The notes under the pieces are model-generated. The model saw nothing but the letters and a program-made list of their open reading frames with translations. It searched no databases and had not been told where the DNA came from. Of a stretch of DNA of 64,000 nt, positions 1-8,620 are shown piece after piece. Position 1 is the first letter of the stretch, and the number at the start of each line of letters is the position of its first letter. The DNA lies in the NCBI RefSeq assembly GCF_002101675.1, contig NZ_LQOY01000210.1, positions 1 through 64,000 of the forward strand, in the 5' to 3' direction. This DNA is from Mycobacterium gordonae (GTDB taxonomy: Bacteria; Actinomycetota; Actinomycetes; Mycobacteriales; Mycobacteriaceae). The position numbers were made by a program, and so were the translations under genes.

Positions 1-645
1 GGTCATGTTCGCCCCGCCCAGCCCGCCCTGCCCACCGGCCCCGCCGTTGCCGAACAACCATCCGCCGGAGCCGCCGTTGCCGCCGGGAGGCGCGATCTTG
101 TTGATTGCCGTGCTGGCTCCGCCCTGGCCGCCGTTGCCGCCGTTGCCGATGAATCCGGCGGAGCCGCCGCGACCACCGAACTGGCCGGGCCCACCAGATC
201 CGCCATTGCCGCCATTGCCGAACAACAGCCCGCCCGGACCGCCGGCCTGGCCGGTGCCGGGTGCCCCGTCGGCTCCGTTACCGATCAGCGGACGGCCGGT
301 GGCCGCCTGGGCGGGCGCGTTGACGGCGTCGAGCAGGGCTTGCGGCGCGCGCTGCAGCAATGTGGCGATGTTCGTCGCCTCCGCGGCGGCGTAGCTGCCG
401 CTCGCGGCGCCGAGGGCTTGCACGAACTGCTCGTGGAGGACCGCGATCTGAGCGCTGGCCAGCCGGTATGCCGCGGCGTTGCGGCCGAACGCCGCCGCCA
501 CGGCCGCTGACACCTCATCGGCGCCGGCTGCCAGAACTCGCGTCGCCGGGCCGGCCGCATTCGCGGCGTCCAGTGCGGCGCCGATGCCGGCGACATTGGT
601 GGCCGCGGCGGCCAGCAGCTCCGGCACGGCGACTACATAAGACAA
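1..645 (-). CDS. PE_PGRS family protein, N-terminal part (runs off left edge)
   Basis: The protein begins MSYVVAVPELLAAAA and carries a PE domain of about 95 residues, then a linker ending in GRPLIGNGADGAPG and glycine-rich GGxGG / GNGG repeats of the PGRS type that continue past base 1. The start is a TTG at 643-645; it is the only start that gives the typical PE N-terminus. PE domains mediate export by ESX (type VII) secretion, usually to the cell surface; the role of the PGRS part is unsettled. The C-terminus is outside the window, so a fused C-terminal domain cannot be excluded. The opposite-strand reading here is a GC-skew shadow. High confidence in family, none in specific function. Confidence 0.9.
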   Translation of the reverse strand, partial: MSYVVAVPELLAAAATNVAGIGAALDAANAAGPATRVLAAGADEVSAAVAAAFGRNAAAYRLASAQIAVLHEQFVQALGAASGSYAAAEATNIATLLQRAPQALLDAVNAPAQAATGRPLIGNGADGAPGTGQAGGPGGLLFGNGGNGGSGGPGQFGGRGGSAGFIGNGGNGGQGGASTAINKIAPPGGNGGSGGWLFGNGGAGGQGGLGGANMT

Positions 646-661
646 TCGACGGCCTCCGGTC

Positions 662-1042
662 TCACATCGGCGCGCCGTGCTGGGTCAGGGTGAAGAAGAG
701 ATAGGCGAGGCAGAACAGGAAGTTCAGGGCCACCAGGATCAGGCCTGCGCAGACAGCCGCGTGCCGGCAACGGCGCTGCAGGCGCGTTGTTCTGGCGGCT
801 TTTTTCTCGCGCAGGTACTGAGTTGCGATCAGGGCGAAGTTGACGTCGGTCAACTCCCGGTCCGCTACCGGGGTGCCGGTGACCAACTGCTGCAGGCGCG
901 TCGCCGGGATGTGCACGCCGACTTGCGCGAAGCGCCGGCTGAGCCGTCGCGCCTGTCTGCGGCCGAGATACTGCCCTCGCATCTGTAGCTGGTGCGAGAG
1001 TCGCCGTCGTTCGTCGCCCCAAGGGTTGGACGGGGTCGTCAC
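662..1042 (-). CDS. small single-pass membrane protein, unknown function
   Basis: This 126-residue protein starts at GTG 1042. It has a very basic N-terminal half (many Arg from about residue 12 to 35) and one strong hydrophobic segment at about residues 95-121 (AGLILVALNFLFCLAYLFF). It ends 16 bases upstream of the PE_PGRS start on the same strand, so the two may be co-transcribed. A longer overlapping frame (633-1094) lacks these features. I do not recognise the family; the topology suggests a cytoplasmic basic domain anchored by a C-terminal helix. Confidence 0.6.
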   Translation of the reverse strand: MTTPSNPWGDERRRLSHQLQMRGQYLGRRQARRLSRRFAQVGVHIPATRLQQLVTGTPVADRELTDVNFALIATQYLREKKAARTTRLQRRCRHAAVCAGLILVALNFLFCLAYLFFTLTQHGAPM

Positions 1043-1122
1043 AAGCCGGAAGTCTATGTCCTACGTCACACTTTGGGGGACATAACGAATTCATTTCTTC
1101 GACCGATTTTGCCTTCGGGGGG

Positions 1123-2295
1123 TTACCGCAGCGGTTCGGTAGGTACCGAGTAGCGCTCCTGATATGCCGTGACCCGTTCCCGCACTTCCCCGGCGTCCAG
1201 ACCGGTGTCCGACCAGGTGTAGCGACCGCGGCCGCCGTCGCCCGGATGAGCTGCCAGGAAGTCCCGCATGCGCTGCTCGGTGTCCGGACGCAGTTCGCGG
1301 CCGAGCTTCTGATAGATGCCGCGGATCGTGGTCCAGGGATCGGTGATGAAATCCGCGTAGTGGATGTCGATCACCTGACCGGCGGGAACAGCACCGCTGT
1401 CGCGTAGTGCCATCTCGCGCTCGAGTCCGACGGCGATCTCCTCGTAGGACTGGGCCGCGCACTCGGCGATATTCGATTCTTCGCTGCCCATTCGTCGCAG
1501 GTGCTGTGTCAGTGCCGCGATCGACGAAATGACGTTGAGCGGGTCTCGGTGCGTCTGAACGATCAGCGCATCGGGGTACTCGGTGAGCAGCGCATCGAGT
1601 TGCCATAAGTGCGCCGGCGACTTCAGCAGCCATTGCCCGGGCACGCCGGATTGCAGGTGCTGCAGGAAGATTCGATGGAAGCGATAGGCGCCGGCATGGT
1701 CGGCCTCGTAGAGCAGCCAACGGTAATAGCTCGGCAGCCGGTACTGCACCGAGAAGATCATGCTGGTGAATTCGCTCGCGGTGATGCGGACGCACTCCTG
1801 TCCCACTAGCGCTCCCATCGGATGAAACGCCATGAACCCCGGAATGATCTGCTCGGACATTTCGATGCTGGCCTGCGCGGCCGCGATCCGCGGATCGTCA
1901 TGGTAGGTCTCGGGCTGGGGCACCGGGCAGGGGGCGTCGACCTCCCAGGTCAATGGCGCACGCAGGTCAGGGTCCTGGGCGAGTAGGTCGTAGAGGATGG
2001 TGGTACCCGTGCGGGGCTGACCGACGATGACGATCGGTGCATCGATCGGTTGGGTCGCAATCTCGGGATGTTGCTTGCGCCAGGCGATCACGTCGAGCCG
2101 GTTCTTCAGGGCGCGCATCAGATCGAGGTAGGCGACCTCCACACCGATGGGTGATAGCCGCGCCTCCCTGATCAGCCCGTCGGCGACCAGCTCGAGTCCG
2201 TGTTGCCAGCCGTCAGCACCGAAGTCGTCGTGGCCGGTCTCCGCGCACGCGGTGGCGATCAGCCGGTCCGGGGCGAATCGCTCGTGCAGGGTCAT
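1123..2295 (-). CDS. sulfotransferase family protein
   Basis: The 390-residue protein has the PAPS-binding P-loop motif GQPRTGTTILYDLLAQ at about residue 90 and the downstream 3'-phosphate-binding region (QTHRDPLNVISS), the pattern of the Sulfotransfer_3 family common in mycobacteria. Such enzymes move sulfate from PAPS to a hydroxyl on a lipid, sterol or sugar; the acceptor here is unknown. The ATG at 2293-2295 overlaps the stop of the upstream DUF1214 gene by 4 bases (ATGA), indicating translational coupling in one operon. A longer open frame reaches 2514 but lies inside the upstream gene, so the ATG start is preferred. Confidence 0.85.
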   Translation of the reverse strand: MTLHERFAPDRLIATACAETGHDDFGADGWQHGLELVADGLIREARLSPIGVEVAYLDLMRALKNRLDVIAWRKQHPEIATQPIDAPIVIVGQPRTGTTILYDLLAQDPDLRAPLTWEVDAPCPVPQPETYHDDPRIAAAQASIEMSEQIIPGFMAFHPMGALVGQECVRITASEFTSMIFSVQYRLPSYYRWLLYEADHAGAYRFHRIFLQHLQSGVPGQWLLKSPAHLWQLDALLTEYPDALIVQTHRDPLNVISSIAALTQHLRRMGSEESNIAECAAQSYEEIAVGLEREMALRDSGAVPAGQVIDIHYADFITDPWTTIRGIYQKLGRELRPDTEQRMRDFLAAHPGDGGRGRYTWSDTGLDAGEVRERVTAYQERYSVPTEPLR

Positions 2296-3365
2296 GGTTG
2301 CTCCCCCCGCGTGCGCACCGACACCGTCACGTCCGGTGGTGACGGGTTGTCCAGCCAGCGCAGGACGATGAAGCCGCGATGGCGGCCGCCGGTATCCAGC
2401 CAGTGACCGAATCCGAAGTCCTGCGCCGAGATTGCGAGGCGTACCCGCCCGTCGGCGTCGGGCTGGACGCCCCGGTTGGTAACCGAGCTGTGCCGGCGAC
2501 GCGGCTCGAGGCATTCGTGCCAGATGTTTTCCAGCGTGACGTTCCAGTACCTGGTGTCGGGCGGGGAGATGTCCAGCACGAGTGCCTGCTCGGGTTCAAG
2601 CCGGAAGGTGCCGATCATGTAGAGGTTGTCCGGGGTGGTGTCGGCCGAACCGAGGTCGGCCGCCTGGGCGGTCAGCAGCGTATTGGGTTGGTCGAGGAGT
2701 TCGGGCTTGATCGTGCGATGCAGCGTGACCAGCTTCATCAGCGTCCATGCCATCGCGGTGAACTGGTCGGCGAGTTCGCTTTCGGTCAGGGGGACCACTG
2801 GATCGGGATCCAGAGCTTCGATGCGCAGCGTGGCCAGTTCTTCGGTAGCGCGGTCGCCGATGTACTCCCGGACGACCAGGGACGACGCGTCCTCGGGCAT
2901 CTTTAGCCAGTGGCCGCCGTCGGTGTTCGACGGCTTGGCGGCGGACAGGATGATCGCGAATTCGTCTGTGTCCAGCTCCGTATCGCTCAGATACCCGGCC
3001 ATGCGCCGCGGGGTGAGTCCGGTGCCGGCCAGGATCTGAAAGCCGAGATAGGCGCTGGTGCCTCTGGTTCCGGTAATGCGGTAGCTGCGGTCGCCGCGGA
3101 TCATGGCGAGGTAGTAGTTGCCGTCGGGGTTTGGGCCACCGATCATCCGGTTGGGCGTGGACATGTCGAAGAAGGACGGCTGCGCGGTGTCGGCTTCGAC
3201 GGACAGTTGCGAGCACAACGAGGACACCCGCGCGATCGCCCGCAGTCCTTCCAGTAGCTCACGCTCGGACTCCGCGTCTTGTGTCACGACATCGGTCGCG
3301 TTGGCGAGCATCTGCTGAAAGAACAGCCACGCGGCCAGCGCTTCCGACGCCTCGGCTTGAGTCAT
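2292..3365 (-). CDS. DUF1214 domain protein
   Basis: The 357-residue protein ends in a clear DUF1214 domain: the stretch with YWNVTLENIWHECLEP, the SVTNRG turn and the HWLDTGGRHRGFIVLRW end at about residues 265-345. The domain often pairs with DUF1254 and has no settled biochemical role. No signal peptide is visible. It is the first gene of an operon with the sulfotransferase (4-base overlap). Its start codon lies inside the left arm of the palindrome shared with the divergent TetR gene, so it is probably that regulator's target. Confidence 0.85.
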   Translation of the reverse strand: MTQAEASEALAAWLFFQQMLANATDVVTQDAESERELLEGLRAIARVSSLCSQLSVEADTAQPSFFDMSTPNRMIGGPNPDGNYYLAMIRGDRSYRITGTRGTSAYLGFQILAGTGLTPRRMAGYLSDTELDTDEFAIILSAAKPSNTDGGHWLKMPEDASSLVVREYIGDRATEELATLRIEALDPDPVVPLTESELADQFTAMAWTLMKLVTLHRTIKPELLDQPNTLLTAQAADLGSADTTPDNLYMIGTFRLEPEQALVLDISPPDTRYWNVTLENIWHECLEPRRRHSSVTNRGVQPDADGRVRLAISAQDFGFGHWLDTGGRHRGFIVLRWLDNPSPPDVTVSVRTRGEQP

Positions 3366-3390
3366 GGTCTCATAATTAGACTATGTCTCA
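3358..3390. promoter_or_regulatory. inverted repeat covering both divergent starts (TetR operator candidate)
   Basis: TGAGTCATGGTCT (3358-3370), a 7-base spacer and AGACTATGTCTCA (3378-3390) form 13-base arms with 11 of 13 positions complementary. The site covers the start codons of both the DUF1214 gene (3365) and the TetR gene (3383), so a bound repressor could block both. The 17-base gap between the genes implies overlapping promoters and probably leaderless transcripts. Confidence 0.6.
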
Positions 3391-3985
3391 GCCTTTGGCC
3401 AGCACTTCGCGTGAATCGCTTGCTTCGCGGCGGCGGGCGGCGACGCGCCAGCGCATCGCGGCAGCGGCGGCACAGCTGGTGGCCGAGGTGGGATTGGCGG
3501 GGGCCACGGTGGAACGGATCGCGGACGCGGCCGACATCGGCCGAGCGACCTTCTTTCGCTACTTCAACTCCAAGGAAGACGCTGTCGCCGAAGGGGTCAA
3601 CGTCCACTGGCTGCAGCGGATCACCACCGCGCTGGCCAGCCAGCCGCCGCACCTGTCGGCCATCGATGCTGTAGTCGCCGCATTCGGTGACCTCGCTGAC
3701 GGATTCGCCGAGATCGAGGACCAGGTGCGCGAGTTGGCCACCCTCACCCGGTCTTCGGAAACACTGGATGCCTGGACCCTGCACATCTACGTGCGGTACG
3801 AGGCCGCAATCGCCGACCTGATCGCCCCACGGCTGGCGAGGCTTGCCGCGCGGGACCCGCGCCCCCGTCTGATCGGAGCGCTGGCGATGGCCACCGTGCG
3901 GCTCGCCCTGGACGACTGGCTGGTGCACGGCGGGTCGCTACCCGACCGGGTGCGTCATGGTCTGAGCGCGATCACGATCGAGTGA
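3383..3985 (+). CDS. TetR family transcriptional regulator
   Basis: The 200-residue protein has a typical TetR helix-turn-helix at about residues 30-62 (GLAGATVERIADAADIGRATFFRYF) followed by a helical ligand domain. The ATG at 3383 is inside an inverted repeat that also covers the divergent DUF1214 start, so it likely represses itself and the DUF1214/sulfotransferase operon. Its 3' end overlaps the convergent TetR gene by 14 bases (3972-3985). The ligand is unknown. Confidence 0.88.
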   Translation: MSQPLASTSRESLASRRRAATRQRIAAAAAQLVAEVGLAGATVERIADAADIGRATFFRYFNSKEDAVAEGVNVHWLQRITTALASQPPHLSAIDAVVAAFGDLADGFAEIEDQVRELATLTRSSETLDAWTLHIYVRYEAAIADLIAPRLARLAARDPRPRLIGALAMATVRLALDDWLVHGGSLPDRVRHGLSAITIE

Positions 3986-4544
3986 GGGACTCGACGATCA
4001 GGCGCGTCGTATGTTCGGCGCGCTCGGGTGAATACCCTTGTGCGTCAGAGAGAATCGGATAAACCACGCCACCCAGTATTGCGTCAGCGGCCGACTCTGC
4101 GGTGGTTTCGGCGATGTCCGCGGCCACCAGGCGCGTCCGGACGCTGTCGTGCAGGGGCTTGCTGAATCCGGCGCGTAGCTTGACGGCGGTGTCCTCGTGT
4201 TCCATCCCTGCCGCGGTCAGGATCCGCAACATCGCCGATCCACGGTCGCTGGTCAGGGTGGCGGCGAGCTTGCCCACCCACTCCACCAGGTCGGCGGCCA
4301 GATCGTCGGTGTGATTCATCGATGCGAGGATCCGGTCGGCGTCTTCGAGCATGACGTCGGCGACGAGTGCGGGACGGCTGCGCCACCACCGATAGATGGT
4401 CTGCTTTCCCACACCCGCCCTGGCGGCGACGGCTTCGATGGTCAGCCCGTCGAAACCGCGCTCCAACAGCAACTCACGGGTGGCGGCCACAATTGCCGTG
4501 CGCGACTTCTCGCTGCGGCGCCGAGGCGCGAGGTCGGTGGACAT
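3972..4544 (-). CDS. TetR family transcriptional regulator
   Basis: Starting at ATG 4544 the protein is 190 residues (MSTDLAPRRRSEKSRTAIV...), with the HTH at about 30-60 (FDGLTIEAVAARAGVGKQTIYRWW) and a C-terminal domain of the TetR_C AcrR type. The frame is open further upstream to 4685, but that extension has no homologous character. A perfect 9-base-arm palindrome lies 55 bases upstream of this start and 78 bases before the divergent acyl-CoA dehydrogenase gene, so control of that fadE operon is the likely role. Confidence 0.85.
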   Translation of the reverse strand: MSTDLAPRRRSEKSRTAIVAATRELLLERGFDGLTIEAVAARAGVGKQTIYRWWRSRPALVADVMLEDADRILASMNHTDDLAADLVEWVGKLAATLTSDRGSAMLRILTAAGMEHEDTAVKLRAGFSKPLHDSVRTRLVAADIAETTAESAADAILGGVVYPILSDAQGYSPERAEHTTRLIVESLTRS

Positions 4545-4598
4545 CTTGGAGGATCCTGACTCGCCTTTACAGAACATGACCCGACAACGTAATCTTCG

Positions 4599-4622
4599 AC
4601 AAGACGAGACGGTTCGTCTTGT
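4599..4622. promoter_or_regulatory. perfect inverted repeat, TetR operator candidate
   Basis: ACAAGACGA (4599-4607) and TCGTCTTGT (4614-4622) are exact complements separated by 6 bases. The site lies midway between the TetR gene (start 4544) and the fadE gene (start 4700), which fits a repressor controlling both directions. Confidence 0.65.
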
Positions 4623-4699
4623 AAGGGGAGAGGATAGCAGTCTGTGCGGCCGATGCCGAGCCCTTTCAGTCCGGACGTCGCCCACGGCGGGTCGGCGTC

Positions 4700-6919
4700 G
4701 TGACTCTCGGGCTGACCGCTGAGCAACAGGAACTCAGCGATGCCGTTGGGCAGTTCGCTGCGCGGCATGCCCCCATCGCCACGACGCGGGACAACTTCGA
4801 GGCCCTGGCCGCGGGGAAGCTGCCGCAGTGGTGGGAAGCGCTGATCGCCAGCGGTTTTCATGCGGTCCACCTGCCCGAACGGGTCGGTGGCCAGGGCGGC
4901 CGGCTGATGGACAGCGCGTGTGTGCTGGAGGCTGCCGCCAAGGCGCTGCTGCCCGGACCGCTGCTGCCGACGGTGACCGCGGGCGCCGTCGCATTACTGG
5001 CAGACCCGACGCCGGCGGCCGAATCGCTGCTGCGACAACTCGCCGCCGGCGTGCCCGCCGCGGTCATCCTGCCCGGCAACGGCGAATTCCGCGCCCGGCC
5101 CAGCGCGGAAGGCTGGGTGGTGTCCGGGGAATCCGACGTCACCTCGGGTGTCTGCTCGGCACAGATCCTTCTGGTGGGGGCCCGCGATCCAGACAACGTC
5201 GTCGTCTGGGCGCTCATCGACCCGGAAACACATTCGGCTGCAACCAATCCCGAAGACGGCACGGATATCGTCACCGACGTCGGTCGGTTACGTCTGACGG
5301 AAAACGCGGCCTCTGCGGTTCTCAGCGGCATTGACGCGAACCGGGCGGAGTGTGTCGCGGCGGCGCTGGTCGCCAGCACGACGGCCGGCATCACACAGTG
5401 GTGTGTCGAGGCGGTCACCGCGCATCTGCGCATCCGCGAACAATTCGGCAAGGTGATCGGCACCTTCCAGGCGTTACAGCACAGCGCGGCGATGTTGTTG
5501 ATCAACAGCGAATTGGCAACGGCGGCAGCCTGGGACGCCGTGCGCGCCGCCGACGAGTCGCTCGACCAGCATCGGATGGCTGCGGCCGGTGCCGCCGTTG
5601 TCGCCATCTCACCCGCCCCGGATCTGGTTCTGGATGCCCTGACCATGTTCGGGGCCATCGGGTTCACCTGGGAACACGACGTGCACTTGTACTGGCGGCG
5701 CGCCATCAGCCTGGCGGCGTCGATCGGACCGGCGAATCGGTGGGCACGCCGACTGGGGCGGCTCACCTGCACCCAACAGCGCGACATGTCGGTGAACCTG
5801 GGCGACGCCGACGCCGAATTCCGGGCACAGGTGGCTCAAACCTTGGATGCCGCGTTGCAATTGGAGAACGACCAGCCCGGACGGCAAGGTGACTACGAGG
5901 ACTTCAAGACCGGGCCGCAACGCACCCTGATCGCCGAGGCGGGTCTGATCGCGCCGCACTGGCCGAGGCCGTGGGGGCTGGACGCCGGACCGCTGCGCCA
6001 ACTGATAATCGACGACGAGTTCGCCAAGCGCCCGGAGCTGGTCCGGCCCTCCCTGGGCATCGCGGAGTGGATCCTGCCCTCGGTGCTCAAGGCGGCGCCG
6101 AAAGACCTGCAGGACAAGTTGATACCGCCGACCCAGCGCGGTGAGATCGCCTGGTGTCAGCTGTTCAGTGAACCCGGCGCGGGTTCTGATCTCGCGGCTT
6201 TGGCCACCCGCGCCACCAAAGTGGACGGTGGCTGGACGATCAACGGACACAAGATCTGGACGTCGGTGGCCCACCGGGCGGACTTCGGCGCGCTGCTGGC
6301 CCGCACGGACCCGGCGGCCAGCAAGCACCGCGGCATCGGTTATTTCATCCTGGACATGCGGTCTCCGGGGATCGAGATCCAGCCGATCAAGACCGCGACG
6401 GGTGAGGCGCACTTCAACGAGGTCTTCCTCACCGACGTCTTCATCCCGGACGACATGCTGCTCGGCGACCCGGTCGGCGGGTGGAACCTGGCGATTGCGA
6501 CAATGGCCGAAGAGCGCTCGGCAATAAGCGGATACGTCAAGTTCGACCGGGCCGCCGCACTGCGCCGGCTGGCGTCCGAACCGGGGCCGGACCGTGAGGA
6601 CGCGCTTCGCGCTCTTGGTGAGCTCGACGCATACACCCACGCGATCAAGGCCCTGGGCGTGCGGGAAACCATCCGGCTGCTCGACGGACAGCCCTCGGGT
6701 CCGGCATCGAGCATCGCCAAGGTCGCGATGAATGTGTTGTTGCGGCGCACTTTTGAGGCGACGTTGCAATTGACGGGCCGACTGGCGATGGTCGCCGACT
6801 CCGATCCCGCGATCGTGGAGCCGTATCTGCACCTCCCGGCCGAACTGATCGGCGGCGGAACCCGGGAGATCCAGCTGAACATCATCGCTCAGATGATCCT
6901 GGGTCTACCACGAAAATAG
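4700..6919 (+). CDS. fused (double-domain) acyl-CoA dehydrogenase, FadE type
   Basis: At 739 residues this is about twice a normal acyl-CoA dehydrogenase. The N-terminal half (to about 370) is a degenerate dehydrogenase copy; the C-terminal half carries the flavin/substrate motifs (WCQLFSEPGAGSDLA near 485 and KIWTSVAHRADFG near 518) and the C-terminal GGGTREIQLNIIAQMILGLP. Mycobacterial FadE6, FadE22 and FadE34 have this length and layout. It should oxidise an acyl-CoA to the enoyl-CoA with FAD. The start is GTG 4700. It leads an operon with a thiolase-like Ltp and a DUF35 protein, so the substrate may be a branched or steroid-like side chain (inference). Confidence 0.88.
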   Translation: MTLGLTAEQQELSDAVGQFAARHAPIATTRDNFEALAAGKLPQWWEALIASGFHAVHLPERVGGQGGRLMDSACVLEAAAKALLPGPLLPTVTAGAVALLADPTPAAESLLRQLAAGVPAAVILPGNGEFRARPSAEGWVVSGESDVTSGVCSAQILLVGARDPDNVVVWALIDPETHSAATNPEDGTDIVTDVGRLRLTENAASAVLSGIDANRAECVAAALVASTTAGITQWCVEAVTAHLRIREQFGKVIGTFQALQHSAAMLLINSELATAAAWDAVRAADESLDQHRMAAAGAAVVAISPAPDLVLDALTMFGAIGFTWEHDVHLYWRRAISLAASIGPANRWARRLGRLTCTQQRDMSVNLGDADAEFRAQVAQTLDAALQLENDQPGRQGDYEDFKTGPQRTLIAEAGLIAPHWPRPWGLDAGPLRQLIIDDEFAKRPELVRPSLGIAEWILPSVLKAAPKDLQDKLIPPTQRGEIAWCQLFSEPGAGSDLAALATRATKVDGGWTINGHKIWTSVAHRADFGALLARTDPAASKHRGIGYFILDMRSPGIEIQPIKTATGEAHFNEVFLTDVFIPDDMLLGDPVGGWNLAIATMAEERSAISGYVKFDRAAALRRLASEPGPDREDALRALGELDAYTHAIKALGVRETIRLLDGQPSGPASSIAKVAMNVLLRRTFEATLQLTGRLAMVADSDPAIVEPYLHLPAELIGGGTREIQLNIIAQMILGLPRK

Positions 6920-6928
6920 GTACCGAAC

Positions 6929-8137
6929 ATGGGATTACGCGGAGAGGCCGCCATCGTCGGCTACGTGGAGCTACCGCCCGAACGGCTCAATAAGGCATCG
7001 CCCGCGCCGTTCGTTCTGGAGCAGTGGGCCGAACTCGCCGCGGCGGCACTCGACGATGCGGGTCTTTCCGGCGAGATGGTCAACGGCATCGCGGCCTCGC
7101 ACCTGGCCGAGTCGCAGATCTTCGTGCCCTCGACTATCGCCGAATACCTGGGCATGCCAGCCCGATTCGCCGAGTTGGTGGACCTCGGCGGAGCGAGCGC
7201 CGCCGCGATGGTGTGGCGCGCCGCCGCGGCGATCGAGCTCGGAATCTGTGACGCCGTGCTGTGTGCGCTGCCCGCGCGCTACATCACGCCGTCGTCCAAG
7301 AAGAAGCCCAGGCCCATGGTCGACGCCATGTTCTTCGGCTCGTCGAGCAACCAATACGGTTCTCCACAAGCCGAATTCGAGATCCCGTACGGCAACCTCG
7401 GGCAGAACGGCCCCTATGGCCAGGTGGCTCAGCGTTACGCCGCCGTCTACGGATACGACGAGCGCGCCATGGCGAAGATTGTCGTCGACCAGCGGGTCAA
7501 CGCCAATCACACCGAGGGCGCCATCTGGAAAGACAAGCCGCTGACTGTCGACGACGTGTTGGCCAGCCCGGTGATCGCTGATCCGTTGCACATGCTGGAG
7601 ATCGTGATGCCGTGTGTCGGCGGCGCGGCGGTGGTGGTCGCCAACGCCGACCTGGCCCGGCGTGCCAGGCACCGACCGGTGTGGATCAAGGGTTTTGGTG
7701 AGAACGTGCCGTTCAAGACCCCGACGTATGCCGAAGACCTGTTGAACACGCCCATGGCCGCCGCGGCCGAGACCGCCTTCGCCATGACCGACCTGACGCG
7801 CGATCAGATGGACATGGTGTCGATCTACGACTGCTACACGATCACCGTCATGCTGTCGCTCGAGGACGCCGGTTTCTGCGACAAGGGCACCGGTTTGAAG
7901 TTCATCGCGGAGCACGATCTGACGTTCCGCGGCGACTTCCCCCTGAACACCGCCGGCGGCCAATTGGGCTTCGGGCAGGCCGGCCTGGCCGGTGGCATGC
8001 ACCACGTCTGCGATGCCGCGCGGCAGATCATGGGCCGCGCGGGGGCGGCGCAGGTGGCCGACTGCAACCGCGCCTTCGTGTCCGGCAACGGGGGGATCCT
8101 GTCCGAGCAGACTGCGCTCGTGCTGCAGGGAGACTGA
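6929..8137 (+). CDS. thiolase-like lipid-transfer protein (Ltp), possible aldolase subunit
   Basis: The 402-residue protein has the thiolase fold of SCP2-thiolase/Ltp proteins but lacks the acyl-accepting cysteine: the expected CAS position reads GGASAAAM at about residue 90. It keeps the YDCYT motif near 305 and the C-terminal SGNGGILSEQ. In Ltp2, the retro-aldolase of cholesterol side-chain degradation, thiolase cysteines are likewise absent and tyrosines are catalytic. The gene is 9 bases after fadE and 1 base before the DUF35 gene, the usual Ltp/DUF35 pairing. An aldol-cleaving or lyase activity on a CoA ester is the best guess. Confidence 0.82.
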   Translation: MGLRGEAAIVGYVELPPERLNKASPAPFVLEQWAELAAAALDDAGLSGEMVNGIAASHLAESQIFVPSTIAEYLGMPARFAELVDLGGASAAAMVWRAAAAIELGICDAVLCALPARYITPSSKKKPRPMVDAMFFGSSSNQYGSPQAEFEIPYGNLGQNGPYGQVAQRYAAVYGYDERAMAKIVVDQRVNANHTEGAIWKDKPLTVDDVLASPVIADPLHMLEIVMPCVGGAAVVVANADLARRARHRPVWIKGFGENVPFKTPTYAEDLLNTPMAAAAETAFAMTDLTRDQMDMVSIYDCYTITVMLSLEDAGFCDKGTGLKFIAEHDLTFRGDFPLNTAGGQLGFGQAGLAGGMHHVCDAARQIMGRAGAAQVADCNRAFVSGNGGILSEQTALVLQGD

Positions 8138-8138
8138 C

Positions 8139-8546
8139 ATGAACTTCGACCGTCCGATGCCCGTCAAAACTCCGACCACGGCGCCGTTTTGGGATGCGCT
8201 GGCCCAGCACCGCATCGTCATCCAGTATTCGCCGTCGTCGCAAAGCTATGTCTTCTATCCGCGGGTACGGGCGCCGCGCACCCTGGCCGACGATCTGGAG
8301 TGGCGCGAGATCTCCGGGATGGGCACGCTGTATTCCTATACCGTGGCGCGCCGCCCGGTCAGTCCGCACTTCGCCGACGCCGTCCCGCAGCTGCTCGCCA
8401 TTGTCGAATGGGATGAGGGTCCACGGTTTTCCACCGAGATGGTCAACGTCGAGCCGGAGGCGTTGGGAGTGGGCATGCGGGTGCGGCCGGTGTTCTGCGA
8501 CTACCCCGAGCACGACGTCACCATGTTGCGCTACGAGCCCGCCTAA
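8139..8546 (+). CDS. DUF35 / OB-fold protein without zinc-ribbon cysteines
   Basis: The 135-residue protein (MNFDRPMPVKTPTTAPFWDAL...) has the DUF35 layout: an N-terminal helix, a rubredoxin-like segment and an OB fold with YSYTVARRPVSPHF. The rubredoxin segment normally holds four zinc-binding cysteines; here it reads YSPSSQSYVFYPRVRAP with none, whereas the second DUF35 protein in the window (16507-16923) has all four. DUF35 subunits partner Ltp/thiolase proteins and complete their active site. The ATG at 8139 is 1 base after the Ltp stop. Confidence 0.8.
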   Translation: MNFDRPMPVKTPTTAPFWDALAQHRIVIQYSPSSQSYVFYPRVRAPRTLADDLEWREISGMGTLYSYTVARRPVSPHFADAVPQLLAIVEWDEGPRFSTEMVNVEPEALGVGMRVRPVFCDYPEHDVTMLRYEPA

Positions 8547-8551
8547 GGGTG

Positions 8552-8611
8552 GCGAGCAGACGCGTAGGCCCCTGAATTCGTGCCGAATCAGGGGCCTACG
8601 CGTCTGCTCGC
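8552..8611. terminator. long perfect hairpin between convergent genes (TRIT-like terminator)
   Basis: Arms of 24 bases (8552-8575 and 8588-8611) are exact complements around a 12-base loop that itself can pair partly (ATTCG / CGAAT). The outer arm begins GCGAGCAGACG, identical to the hairpin at 17561-17624. It sits between the DUF35 stop (8546) and the aldehyde dehydrogenase stop (8621), as expected of a two-way terminator. It resembles the mycobacterial TRIT motif as I recall it. Confidence 0.8.
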
Positions 8612-8620
8612 GCAAGGGGA

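Noticed and set aside
5..394. Long proline-rich open frame on the plus strand at the left edge
   Set aside because: It is the antisense of the PGRS glycine repeats of the minus-strand PE_PGRS gene; GC-rich triplet repeats keep the opposite strand open.
633..1094. 153-codon frame overlapping the small membrane protein
   Set aside because: Arg/Pro-rich without domain features; the 662-1042 frame has a clear membrane helix and a better start.
4700..6919. Splitting the 739-residue dehydrogenase into two genes or calling a fusion artefact
   Set aside because: Fused double acyl-CoA dehydrogenases of this length are normal in mycobacteria and there is no internal start with a ribosome site.
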